A stretch of 64,000 nt of DNA from Effrenium voratum (taxonomy: Eukaryota > Sar > Dinophyceae > Suessiales > Symbiodiniaceae), in the NCBI GenBank assembly GCA_963377175.1, contig CAUJNA010001524.1:413592-477591 (forward strand). Direction: 5' to 3'. The translations under genes and the position numbers were made by a program. Below, piece after piece: positions 9,801-16,140 of this stretch; position 1 is the first letter of the stretch, and each line of letters starts with the position of its first letter. The notes beneath the pieces were generated by a model, which saw only the letters and a list, made by a program, of their open reading frames with translations, was not told the origin of the DNA and ran no database searches.

Positions 9801-11001
9801 GTTTGGACGAGCTGCCGTGCAGCTCGCAAAAATGCAGCATGGCCTCGTAATGCGGAAACTTCTTGAAGTAAGTCTTGTGTTGCGACATTAGAGCAACAGC
9901 ATCCTCATAAGTGCTCACAATAAGCGCATTGCCTTCGGGAGTGGCGCCGTTATCTATTCCATCACCGCTGGCGCAGGCACTGGCGGTTGCTTCAATGCTG
10001 TGCTCAGCTGAACTGCTGGCTGCTGCGCTGGCAAGCTCTGCTCCCGACTCAACATTGTTGGCTGGCAGCCCTGCAACGAGCTCCAAAAACTTACCGAGGC
10101 AGCTTTGCTTCATTACAGCCAGTTCCTCTCGAGGCAAGCCCCACCGAGCTGCAAGAACACGCCACACATTCACATCGCCGCGTTTGGAAGCTCGCTGGTG
10201 CAATTCCATGAACTTAACCATCTGGTCATACTCGGCGCAACCTTCAAAGGCATCTTTCTTTTCCTCTAACACAGCAACAGCATCTTCAAATAATGCTAGT
10301 TTCGGTCCACCCGCTCGCAAAGGGTTCGCTACAATACGAATTGCTGCACCCTGGGCAAGCAAGTCCAATGGGGTACGCGGGGCGACCCGCCTGCCGTCAC
10401 ACAGAAACTGGCAATGCTGCAAGAGACCACTTGGCACATGCAATGCAACAAGGTCCTGCAGCAAGCAATCGCTGTCGGCCAACACGCAACAAATCGTTCT
10501 GCCATACGCCGGCTCCACAAGCAAAGCTTGGAAGCCATGGGCGCGCACATTGTGTTTTGACACGCGCTGCTTTTGGGCTCTCACTTGCCCCAGCCAAGTT
10601 CGACACGCAGCTTTCCAGCAAGCCACCATTTGCCCGAGCATCAAGAAAACTAACAAACGACGCCATCGTCGACGCCAGTGTACAAGCAAACGCCTTGAAG
10701 GAATCGGACACAAGAACAAAACAAAACAGCCTCTGTGTTGCTCAAAGCTGCCCCTCTTGTTCTGCAATCGCCTGCGCTGTACTTTGCGAGCTTTTGCTGC
10801 AACCTGCCTTTGTGGCAACACTATGAAGAAACCTCCAAGACCAGCAAACAACGCTACTTTCAAATACAACGGCGCCGCGGCTAAGAAGCACACAACATGC
10901 GCCGCAAGCAAGGCCAAAGTGAACATTCTTCGCCGACACTTCGTAGATTTCTTGCACTTGTTGACGGCAATCCTGCAGCACACGCAGCGCTGCGTGGACA
11001 A
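892..11001 (-). CDS. Helitron Rep/Hel transposase, giant single-ORF form
   Basis: An uninterrupted 3,369-codon ORF. Domain order: basic and hydrophobic N-terminus (residues 1-150, real start uncertain); ubiquitin-like fold (about 150-235); two related 75-residue modules (about 240-430); low-complexity region; C2H2 finger (CQLCHASL...HCLAHH, about 970); a DUF6570-like segment (LANHNWLGREHP); Helitron_like_N region; HUH motif QHGHRK near 1810; Cys/His cluster; Y2 motif DFYITKYAAKP near 2185; acidic linker; SF1 Pif1-type helicase with Walker A GGGGCGKTT near 2845, Walker B LILDEFSQ near 2930 and motif VI VYVLLSRPRS. HUH and Y2 nick and rejoin DNA in rolling-circle transposition and the helicase unwinds it. 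All catalytic motifs are present and no stop interrupts them, so the copy may be recently active. The ATG at 11001 may not be the true start: residues 1-110 look like translated leader, and Met after residue 130 is an alternative. Confidence 0.9.
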   Translation of the reverse strand: MSTQRCVCCRIAVNKCKKSTKCRRRMFTLALLAAHVVCFLAAAPLYLKVALFAGLGGFFIVLPQRQVAAKARKVQRRRLQNKRGSFEQHRGCFVLFLCPIPSRRLLVHWRRRWRRLLVFLMLGQMVACWKAACRTWLGQVRAQKQRVSKHNVRAHGFQALLVEPAYGRTICCVLADSDCLLQDLVALHVPSGLLQHCQFLCDGRRVAPRTPLDLLAQGAAIRIVANPLRAGGPKLALFEDAVAVLEEKKDAFEGCAEYDQMVKFMELHQRASKRGDVNVWRVLAARWGLPREELAVMKQSCLGKFLELVAGLPANNVESGAELASAAASSSAEHSIEATASACASGDGIDNGATPEGNALIVSTYEDAVALMSQHKTYFKKFPHYEAMLHFCELHGSSSKRGSLNEWRALAARWGLPRRALPETKKACLERFVHFVETHARNMRHQAAEEAMPDVEAVASAAAVSEANACTNALATDTQGSLQPEPDIEPRETKRIRIEAADGSSGNSASSCNWVAYAENSARERCEADEGAARELGASLGWHGPGESTNRGAGWPCKANKPGSTQPKRPMMPEAASSCSNSCEVTSAQPAKHARTGSQKAEQSARGTVLQLLEASSTGQPRPATDACMQSSRQTALADSNETACNRCDLPAFWWKKHLFTMWLKLKNEWQQDGEHRVLKDRVFSLANLSTNTGLAQKIRQDKELWAQAGLTRQVRVQQQRLRLPTEFLHYELSVAVMCEAERELAKQDVREACEAEPFCPRTLPQLAESLLRGDAIFPLATEQGLQPSASQRARQLALIELPNYHYTQLPLLRSQLLDLLQAQRRARAVTAAASFDTLKDNARARLKAYVTCVDNVKSNARFLLDTEVVDDDSAVAEIVEEAFAFFVQHSISIEHMDVLTLAMLCALHRILKIKARACKLSFWMPFLRPKPSYIPGVAVPSKETLAIDSFPTAVGNPGDVDRAYLPPPVTCQLCHASLASMAALQVHCLAHHGNFAEYRKRLFFKASARGHQPMRAWVKRSLIQNFAFFEQHSVPGSSNDWSAKATTQAQPRSLAACVFCAVRDYLEHRFEVYLFQEPAGKTTWKKFFYEAEQGDEHDQGSLFVKFGKFCVGPKEDVHHFLAVEKYKAAFPSIPESELYASSVRHPDCESMHWLLHSRRVAKVAWDPATSARPYCAGAGCKDQTALACRTCIDHFCSAQKVWMAPLALANHNWLGREHPAFQSLSMGTKLLLGKGRLCLRQVFLGQGAASESHKGLIGGTILLAQAEASSANILPSINKVLDSLVVVFCRSIEDVKLCKALVVDRMEFLRCLEIRRNVCLAYADVRVDQAAVQRLPDSAVPQELLDHAISLPEARNLESSMSGPADTNVHAEGEAGSEAASDDAGDNGPDGPDDVDCQQEPAVMIGLDSEQDPKPVQLFQAMQAKLQILQSEVSKTSRATTGSSNLQDVTATVRQVGAEENCKRIVIDLQDTMKKLLKQASADRLAQGLLDTQGALNSQGQPHVDAIAVPTNRPLSSFDPIAYPSCFVEFFYGDAVPGLPNRPNPELSYQKLFSALLQREELEYQCEADDSANPYKARAVSRFDSPEFVAVFGDLLRRMQTMKLVKASFERTGFERDVRTIASANAQDFLEAAKQDQPATVMQLAQKPDVPANVKAALRHMLFSTSTVPLTEGYKIRLRHHGHSMNLFFGSLTTFSTHNYSDTHSPLMLQLCTDASINLRKAVPTMPTLQRMHELTSAHPVCTAKFWLLMEELGLRHLFGIDSASLGDFHLSRSSGNFFIEDDYASSGAPGIAGFAVASFEPLESQGRGFQHGHRKTYGLPAGFQIAWPSVAGSEDAAVIADAMREHNAGLLKQVETLQYESATLPARQLGVSLPAEPFSLPQQQQSKFDGAFEADGVTQRVLVPVTPAEPLAHVRREHAAAEQEQRPTKNIYREVELTGAELCVFPRYRLPALVTTDFGSELEAVSPAEALPWVLNERQEVTGYKHARGGVADSEELARDAWQWQQEFAADFRFLHCHTHNHECTASCLKSVKKSIAEKKKLLKSKRAVPCRFHCFHVATFSGKRVRRRGKLPRPASALSTSDDPNQYGLVAVPLTQPFRTATSDISQVCNRSNSDYKYLVRGFPEVDENGGLKLRCSVRALASALGAPTRQLSGACSGTLAKLAISIMSQHVAAHSCDFYITKYAAKPMEALQSITTQFASGIRRLEIEEQETEATFDTKYRARRIVLRLAAAANRSSWVSGTELATTVLCSAHAWTTHSDLPLFISKAWYMLQECRRICASVGASTRWHMEPAQVPLQFVELAIADPPDVDLPEKGSDEEEEVENKPAQLLQDSEEEEEECWNGAVLRTTASTHDDYLHRGPFLAVLPFLVYASRVRRVRKPKCSSSRAGHFLYDCHYQLAHLYCQELNWHLVIPRIVGPSLPPDSAEQAEDHAAYMSMLLLPFRCQGSGCCSSPLNFQAAVSKPARTQRFQFMPAWRAQRARIQLLARQAQEKNNLSEKIAVVHDTRLLKHWWDPSLPRGSSDPEANLLRATLMQLILSNCSVPQDLAYDKLCCYLGVQSGHHAEQLSLEEFSGLQSEQLAQNLLLQQLAKSKPLSKAGAKDTDNASSSSGEHSARADEEQQVHLADSDVCDEFFSDCEQPRPKVFFTLTDCVSILRREDETARAKQPGRHAEADMQMQQFADTFASELLAPASGIEPSNVRLDWQRGQFASAADKLKTHQQSVVKLLRAEEAREQDLCAAHARENLTTELALKQLEDMLARNRARAEQGITEVDVPLAWQGPGCYARKLMENFPFNAEQVQVVALMVWPLEHAWRQRADKTTYQLPSDLGCVRALLVGGGGCGKTTIIVKILKPLLSVYFSQVQLAAPSNKAARLLGGRTIHNLVALKATDSLKTHALALRKHADRKKLDAVLGQAGALILDEFSQCQSMLLHGSSLRATYCRSDRYNLDIASYARPSQLFGRISFLILAGDHLQLPPVPNTSSLLASSHVGNDEHRAALSMFSNIPEVFVMQTAMRFTDKRLESILNKMRTPGGAALSDEEWQALCATRVEGHKDFQDPAALAAATEAWYHSSYLWTITAMAAFLRARCSSKKQGKTLFYVQAVDLPSKVCERQHFREMLAVPSLQATKKLPGINLMHIGQSIRFTMAVILPFVIQDVVGTIVEIDFAEKVPGNLGREHLLSRLPTAVYVKIDDCDIEFLPPKPCQAHIVYNESCPHCESYKGVVQISPQTQTWTFTSKDGFSTQVRRTAYPFMPAKACPLYTMQGTTAEPGLLAHFTLPRRASAEIKFLTVYVLLSRPRSLACLLTVGLTESARTVIESGPPQALLETFERLFGEKAARTRQEAVAAVESLGWEDACGTAC
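9680..10300 (-). repeat. Tandem duplicated 75-residue module in Helitron Rep
   Basis: Two copies share the pattern EDAVA-(12)-F...Y..M..F.ELH..SKRG..N.WR.LAARWGLPR......K..CL..F...V. Copy 1 is at about 10060-10300 and copy 2 at about 9680-9925. A Ser/Ala-rich linker separates them. The conserved KRG/WR.LAARWGLP core suggests a small helical DNA- or protein-binding unit. The family is not recognised. Confidence 0.7.
10290..10560 (-). other. Ubiquitin-like beta-grasp domain inside the Helitron ORF
   Basis: The translation reads FQALLVEP, LLQDLVALHVPSGLL, FLCDGRRVAPRTPLDLLAQG, then IRIVANPLRAGGPK. This follows ubiquitin's layout: first strand, helix, the 'xxxGRxLxxxxTLxxxxI' turn, last strand, and an LRxGG tail. 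The LRAGG is followed by PK and the ORF continues, as in ubiquitin fusions. Whether it is cleaved or only structural is unknown. Confidence 0.55.
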
Positions 11002-12170
11002 TGATGGAAAGCACTACCCAGGTCAGACTACGATACACGAACTTCTCATGTTTGTGGCTCTTGCAACACACACACAGGATCCATCGCAGCTCCTAGTAAG
11101 GAACAGAAGTGCCAGGTTTTCCGTGCAAAACCATGTCCAATATGCTCCATACACTTGGAGTGCGGAACAATAAGCAAATACAGCCCCAGGCACAACCCAA
11201 TGTTGTCAATGCTCCTCCAGCTCTCCTTTGACAATCACCCACTCTCCTGGCGCCAGTCACGTAGCCATCAATCAAAAAAACATGGCAACTCACAACAGCA
11301 AAGCTGGCCCAAGAGCATTGCCAAACTTGTCAGCATGAAGGCGTGCCAGCTGATTTCTGCATCGGCCATCTGCAGCCATTGCACCTTCTTCAAGCCAGGC
11401 GTCTTTTGCGGCAAACCCATGACCAAAAAACAACGGTGATATTTACAAGCGAGCCGAGCCAAAAACAACCTTCGGTAGCACGCATGCTGTTTTGCAACCA
11501 CATGTCTGGCATGCAATTTGCACAAAGCAGCTACGTCCGCTCCACTGTCTCCTCCGATCCCGCCATGGCGTGGACACAGCGCTGCTTCAGCTATAATTGA
11601 AATAGGTTCAATGTACCTGCTGTCTGGATGCACAATTGCTGTTCCTGGCTTCTGCGCTTTGTTCAAATTGTTCGCAAAAGATGCAGTTTAACATTGCCTC
11701 TCACCGAGTAATTGATGTCTTCTGCCCTTCCCAGCATGTGATGTCAACACACAAAACTTCGCAGATGCTTCGAACCAATCGAAACCAGATCACTCTGCGC
11801 AAAGGCGACAAGCTTCAAGAATAGCATGCTTCTTTCAAATCCAGTCCGCCCAGCAGTTGACAGGGCAAGCAGCCCACCGCTTATCAAACGCGTAGCATAT
11901 TATTCGCTGCGTTGGTGCAAAAGTAGTGCCTACATGGCAGCACCCGTGAAACGCTCATATTTACTCCAACATCGTCCCGAAATTGGAACTCTTCGCAATC
12001 AAACAAACGGATTGATTATATGATATTATACATTACGCCCAGACATGAGTTTGGTGTCACAGACTCTCGTGACTCCTGCGTCTGCCACGCCAGCCAAAAG
12101 AGACACTGTTCACCCCAAATGATAGCGCGCGCTCGACCACGTCCTCGCTGGCCTGCACACGCGGCCGCCG
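11002..12170. other. Non-coding stretch upstream of the Helitron ORF
   Basis: No coding segment stands out. The 5' terminus of the Helitron (TC on the minus strand, GA followed by T on the plus strand) must lie here or further right, but short GA/T candidates are too common to choose one. The promoter of the Rep gene is presumably here. Confidence 0.4.
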
Positions 12171-12174
12171 CTTG

Positions 12175-12915
12175 CACCCATGCCTGCCAAATGGTAAGCG
12201 CGCCCGCTCAAGAGCACCTTCTCAGCATTGCACCCATGCCTGCCAAATATTAAGCACACCCGCTCACATGCGCCCGCTCAGCACTGCACCCACGCCTGCC
12301 AAATGGTAAGCGCGCCCGCTCAAGACCACCCGCTCAGCACTGCACCCATGCCTGCCAAATGGTAACGCTTACGTGCGCGCGCTCAGCACTGCACCCATGC
12401 CTGCCAAATGGTAAGCGCACCCGCTCAAGACCACCCGCTCAACAGCACCCGCTCAGCACTGCACCCATGCCTGCCAAATGGTAAGCACACCCGCTCACGC
12501 GCACCCTCTCAGCACTGCACCCGTGCCTGCCAAATGGTAAGCGCACCCGCTCAAGAGCACCCGCTCAGCACTGCACCCATGCTTGCCAAATGGTAAGCAC
12601 ACCCGCTCACGTGCACCCGCTCAGCACTGCACCCATGCCTCCCAAATGGTAAGTGCGCCCGCTCAAGAGCACCCGCTCAGCACTGCACCCATGCTTGCCA
12701 CATGGTGAGCACACCTGCTCAGCGCTGCAGCCATGCCTGCCAAGTGGTAAGCGCACCTGCTCAAGAGCACCCGCTCGGCACTGCACCCATGCCTGCCCAA
12801 TTGTAAGGACACCCGCTCACGTGCACCCGCTCAGCACTGCACCCATGCCTGCCAAATGGTAAGCACACCCGCTCAAGAGCACCCGCCCAGCACTGCGCCC
12901 ATGCCTGCCAAATTC
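12175..12915. repeat. 56-bp minisatellite, about 13 copies
   Basis: The core TGCCTGCCAAATGGTAAG recurs at 12181, 12237, 12293 and 12349 (exactly 56 bp apart), then at 12398 and 12468 (49 and 70 bp). The unit is CACCCATGCCTGCCAAATGG followed by CGCACCCGCTCAAGAGCACC and CGCTCAGCACTG. It is built from a sub-unit of about 14 bp (CACCCGCTCAAGAG), so copy length varies by whole sub-units. Short plus-strand ORFs across it are by-products. Confidence 0.9.
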
Positions 12916-13505
12916 AAGTGCATCGGCTCACGCGCTACACGTTGGCGGTCCATGACGCTCATGTGGCACTGCATACTCTCCAAGGGGTAAGCAAAAGCAT
13001 GACTTGACAAAGTTCACGGACTGCATCTTGAGGCTCGACTTTTTTTTGCCGGCCGTTTTAGGCTTAGGTTTGACACGCATGAAAGAGTTCGCATTACTGA
13101 AACATGTTCATTCGGCTTAGTTGGGCATTTCTGGGATGCAATGCCCGCTTCCGCTTCGTGTACAGGTACAACTCAAACAATGTATGACTCGACCACAGGC
13201 ATTGCTAGCCTTTTTTTTCGGGTCGTTTGGAGCGTGTGGCCTTGGTGAACCACACTACACATTGCAAAAAACTCTGTTTTTTCGTCCAGATTCGTGGGGC
13301 AAAACAAGGATGGCCCGCAGCGTGCGGGTTTTGCACGTGCTGTTTTTTCAGTGTTTCCATGGGTCTGCTTCGAACGTGGCTTGGAGGATTCGACAAAAAC
13401 GCGGGAGTCTCCAAAAGCCGTGATACCATGTGTTTGTGTGTGTGTGTTTCCCACAATCTTCCTGTGCGCCTCCCAGAAAGAAGCCAACCTCCTATGTGCT
13501 GGAGA
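12916..13505. other. Spacer between two tandem arrays
   Basis: Apparently unique sequence. It contains a short GT run (about 13434-13448). Overlapping ORFs exist on both strands but none has a recognisable motif. Confidence 0.35.
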
Positions 13506-13906
13506 AGCTTAAATCTGGCACACACATGCCTGCAAAACACACATGTGTACTGCCAAAACACAAGTGTTCCTGGAACATGTCAACGCGCATACGTTCTCAC
13601 AAACAACCACACACAACAGAACATATCTTCACATGTGTTCACCTGCAACACACATATGTGTACACATGGAACACAAACACGTGTGAAATTTAAAACACGC
13701 ATGTGTGTACACGTCGAACACACATATGTGCAAAACTGGAACACACGTGTGTGTTCAGCTGGAACATACATACTGTGCGTGTTCACCTCCAACACACATA
13801 TATGTGTATACGCGGCACACGTAGATGTGCACACGTGAACACACATATACGTTCATCTGCGGCACACACACATATGTGTTCAACACAAAAACAAACATGT
13901 TTTCTT

Positions 13907-14180
13907 GGAAGGCACACACATGTGTACACCTTGAACACACATATGTGTTCACCTACGACACGCTAATGTGTTCACGTGGGACACACATATGTGTTCACCT
14001 CGAGCACAAACACGTGTCCAATTCAGACACACATGTGTGTACACGTGGAACACACATACGTGTTCACCTAGAATACAAAGTCGTGCAATTAAAGCACACC
14101 TGTGTGTACACGTGAAACACACATACGTATACGACTGGAACACACATATGTGTTCACCTGGAACACAAACACGTGTGCAA
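13907..14180 (+). repeat. Higher-order duplication, copy 1
   Basis: Starts GGAAGGCACACACATGTG and ends ACGTGTGCAA. It aligns without net length change to 14731-15004 (constant 824-bp offset), with scattered substitutions. The copies share variant units found nowhere else in the array, such as TACGACACGCTAATGTG. Confidence 0.85.
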
Positions 14181-14730
14181 TTAAAGCACACATGTATGTT
14201 CACGTGGAATAAAACACATATGTGCACACGTGAACACACATATATGCTCACCTGAAGCACACACACACACATGTGTGCACCTCGAAAAAAACATGTGTTT
14301 TCTGGGAACACATATACGTGCTCACCCCGTTCACCTGGAACACACATATAAGGCCACCTGGAACACATATATGTGCTCACTTGGAACAGACATATGTGTT
14401 CACCTGCAACACAGATGCAGACCAGGATCACACAAACATGTTTAACCAGAATAAACTTATGTGTTGACTTGTAACACACATATGTGTACACGTGGAACAC
14501 ACGCATGTGCATATGTGGAGAAACATGTGTGCAACACAAATGTGCAACGCATATGCGTTCACCTGCACAACAAACATGTTTTCACATGGAAGTTACATTT
14601 TCTGCACGCCTGGGCCACACATATGTGCTTTATCAGAACAATCGCATGCTTTCACCTGGAACACAAACATGCGCTCACGTGGAACAAACTTATGCGGTAG
14701 GTTCAACTGGAAAACAAACATGTGCTTCTT

Positions 14731-15004
14731 GGAAGGCACACACATGTGTACACCTTGAACACACATATGTGTTCACCTACGACACGCTAATGTGTTCACG
14801 TGGAACACACATACGTGTTCACTTGGAACACAAACACGTGTCCAATTTCAACACACATGTGTGTACACGTGGCACACACATACGTGTTCACCTGGAATAC
14901 AAACACGTGCAATTAAAGCACACGTGTGTGTACACGTGGAACACACATATGTATACGACTGGAACACACATATGTGTTCACCTGAAACACAAACACGTGT
15001 GCAA
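14731..15004 (+). repeat. Higher-order duplication, copy 2
   Basis: Second copy of the block at 13907-14180, offset 824 bp. It implies that the array grew in part by a segmental duplication rather than only by single-unit slippage. Confidence 0.85.
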
Positions 15005-15069
15005 ACACACATGTGTGTACACGTGGAACACACATATGTGCTCACTTGGAGCACAAGCACGTGTCCAAT

Positions 15070-15714
15070 TCAGACATACATGCGTGAAATAAGGTCTTCC
15101 AAGATGGCGTCCGTGTCAGAAGCTTTCCTCCACAGTAAAGCATGCATTTGCATAGCATGCCCAGCATGGCAAATTCCCGGGACACCTCGAACAGCTGAGT
15201 TCTTTCCACCGAAGGAAAGAATCGGCTGGGCGCCCAACTGCAACACCGCCCATTGCTTATATTTGTTTGCCAAAGCTTTCCAAATCCTCTGCAAGCTCCT
15301 CGCAAAACTTTTGGCAGTGAACGCCGTGCCAAGTGCAACGTCATCTTCCAATACCAACACAGCTGCGGAATGTTGCAGCTGTTTCCGCACGTGCTGCAGC
15401 ACGCTAGCGTGCGATCTGGAACAAGCATGCTGAGCAAAGATGTCCAGTGCGCCAGCATCAGCCAGCCGGCCAGGCCGAAACCAACGAACAACTCGCTCCT
15501 CCTTCTCGTCGTAACTCAAACGCCACGTCTGCTTCGTCACTTTTTTGACGCGCCCTCCTTGCTGCAAAAGTTTGCTGCCATCCACAGCCTTGACCCTGCG
15601 AACATTTCTAAGGCCCACAAACTTGCACAACTTCTTTGCACTGCGAAGTCGGTCTGCCTGCCGCTCCAAGTTGAGGATGTATGTTGGCAAATCAGGCAGC
15701 CGCAGCGCACACAT
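15070..15714 (-). CDS. Glycosyltransferase family 25-like protein, 3' end clipped by repeat array
   Basis: The ORF is open from a GTG at 15732; the first ATG is at 15714, giving 214 codons. GT25 signatures in order are YILNLERQADRL (family: 'yviNLdrr.dR'), ACSRSHASVLQH (family: 'GC..SH...'), and VLVLEDDVAL, the acidic donor/metal site. GT25 enzymes transfer galactose or glucose in lipooligosaccharide or collagen-like glycosylation; the acceptor here cannot be told. No signal peptide is visible, so a 5' exon may be missing. The stop at 15070-15072 falls at the edge of the ACACATATGTGT array, so the C-terminus is probably lost or replaced by repeat sequence. It is on the same strand as the Helitron, about 4 kb upstream of it; capture is possible but unsupported. 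Confidence 0.7.
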   Translation of the reverse strand: MCALRLPDLPTYILNLERQADRLRSAKKLCKFVGLRNVRRVKAVDGSKLLQQGGRVKKVTKQTWRLSYDEKEERVVRWFRPGRLADAGALDIFAQHACSRSHASVLQHVRKQLQHSAAVLVLEDDVALGTAFTAKSFARSLQRIWKALANKYKQWAVLQLGAQPILSFGGKNSAVRGVPGICHAGHAMQMHALLWRKASDTDAILEDLISRMYV

Positions 15715-15732
15715 CCATGGACTGTCAAGCAC

Positions 15733-16140
15733 GGCTCTATGTGCAACTCACCATCGCTATGGCTTTTGCGCAAATGCGCGCGTGTGAGAAAGAAAGAGAA
15801 ATAGAGCACTGCCAGACTAGACCCCACCGCATTTCATCCGCCCTTGTAAAAACAAAACACTGTTCAAGCCTGCAACTGTGACGTCTCGTGAGCTTTTGTT
15901 GAGCTAACCACACAAGCAAGTTGGGCGAGCCGACCCAGCACCTACATCACGCTGCGGTCTTCAATCAAAGCAAAATAAAGCAAACCTCAGAAGATCATGT
16001 TTACCAACAAGCCACCCCCTCAGTCAAACCAAGGCTGCGCGACAATGTAGGACAAACGATCGAAAACAAAGAGGCGAGCGAAGCGGCCATAGCCACAAAG
16101 CCAAACACCCAGGCTGAGAGACCACATGAAACAGAAAAGA
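15733..16140. other. Upstream region of the GT25-like ORF
   Basis: No recognised gene. It lies between the GT25-like ORF and the 85-bp satellite and may hold the promoter or a 5' exon of the GT25-like gene. Confidence 0.35.

Larger units (their letters stand above)
13506..15080. repeat. Palindrome-rich tandem array (ACACATATGTGT units)
   Basis: About 1.6 kb made of imperfect units of roughly 20-29 bp such as GTTCACCTGGAACACACATA followed by TGTG. The recurring core ACACATATGTGT is its own reverse complement, so each unit can form a hairpin. Variants ACACATGTGTGTACACGTG also alternate purine and pyrimidine. Long ORFs on both strands (up to about 213 codons) are repetitive Thr/His/Cys/Val strings with no protein character. 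One segment is duplicated at an 824-bp offset. Confidence 0.92.

Noticed and set aside
9911..11173. 420-codon plus-strand ORF
   Set aside because: Antisense of the N-terminal part of the Helitron ORF, which has recognisable domains; the antisense frame has none.
13580..15092. Cys/His/Val-rich ORFs on both strands resembling repeat proteins
   Set aside because: They follow the ACACATATGTGT array exactly, with no independent codon signal.
15070..15732. Glycosyltransferase captured by the Helitron
   Set aside because: Same strand and moderate distance only; no Helitron terminus encloses it and two tandem arrays lie between.
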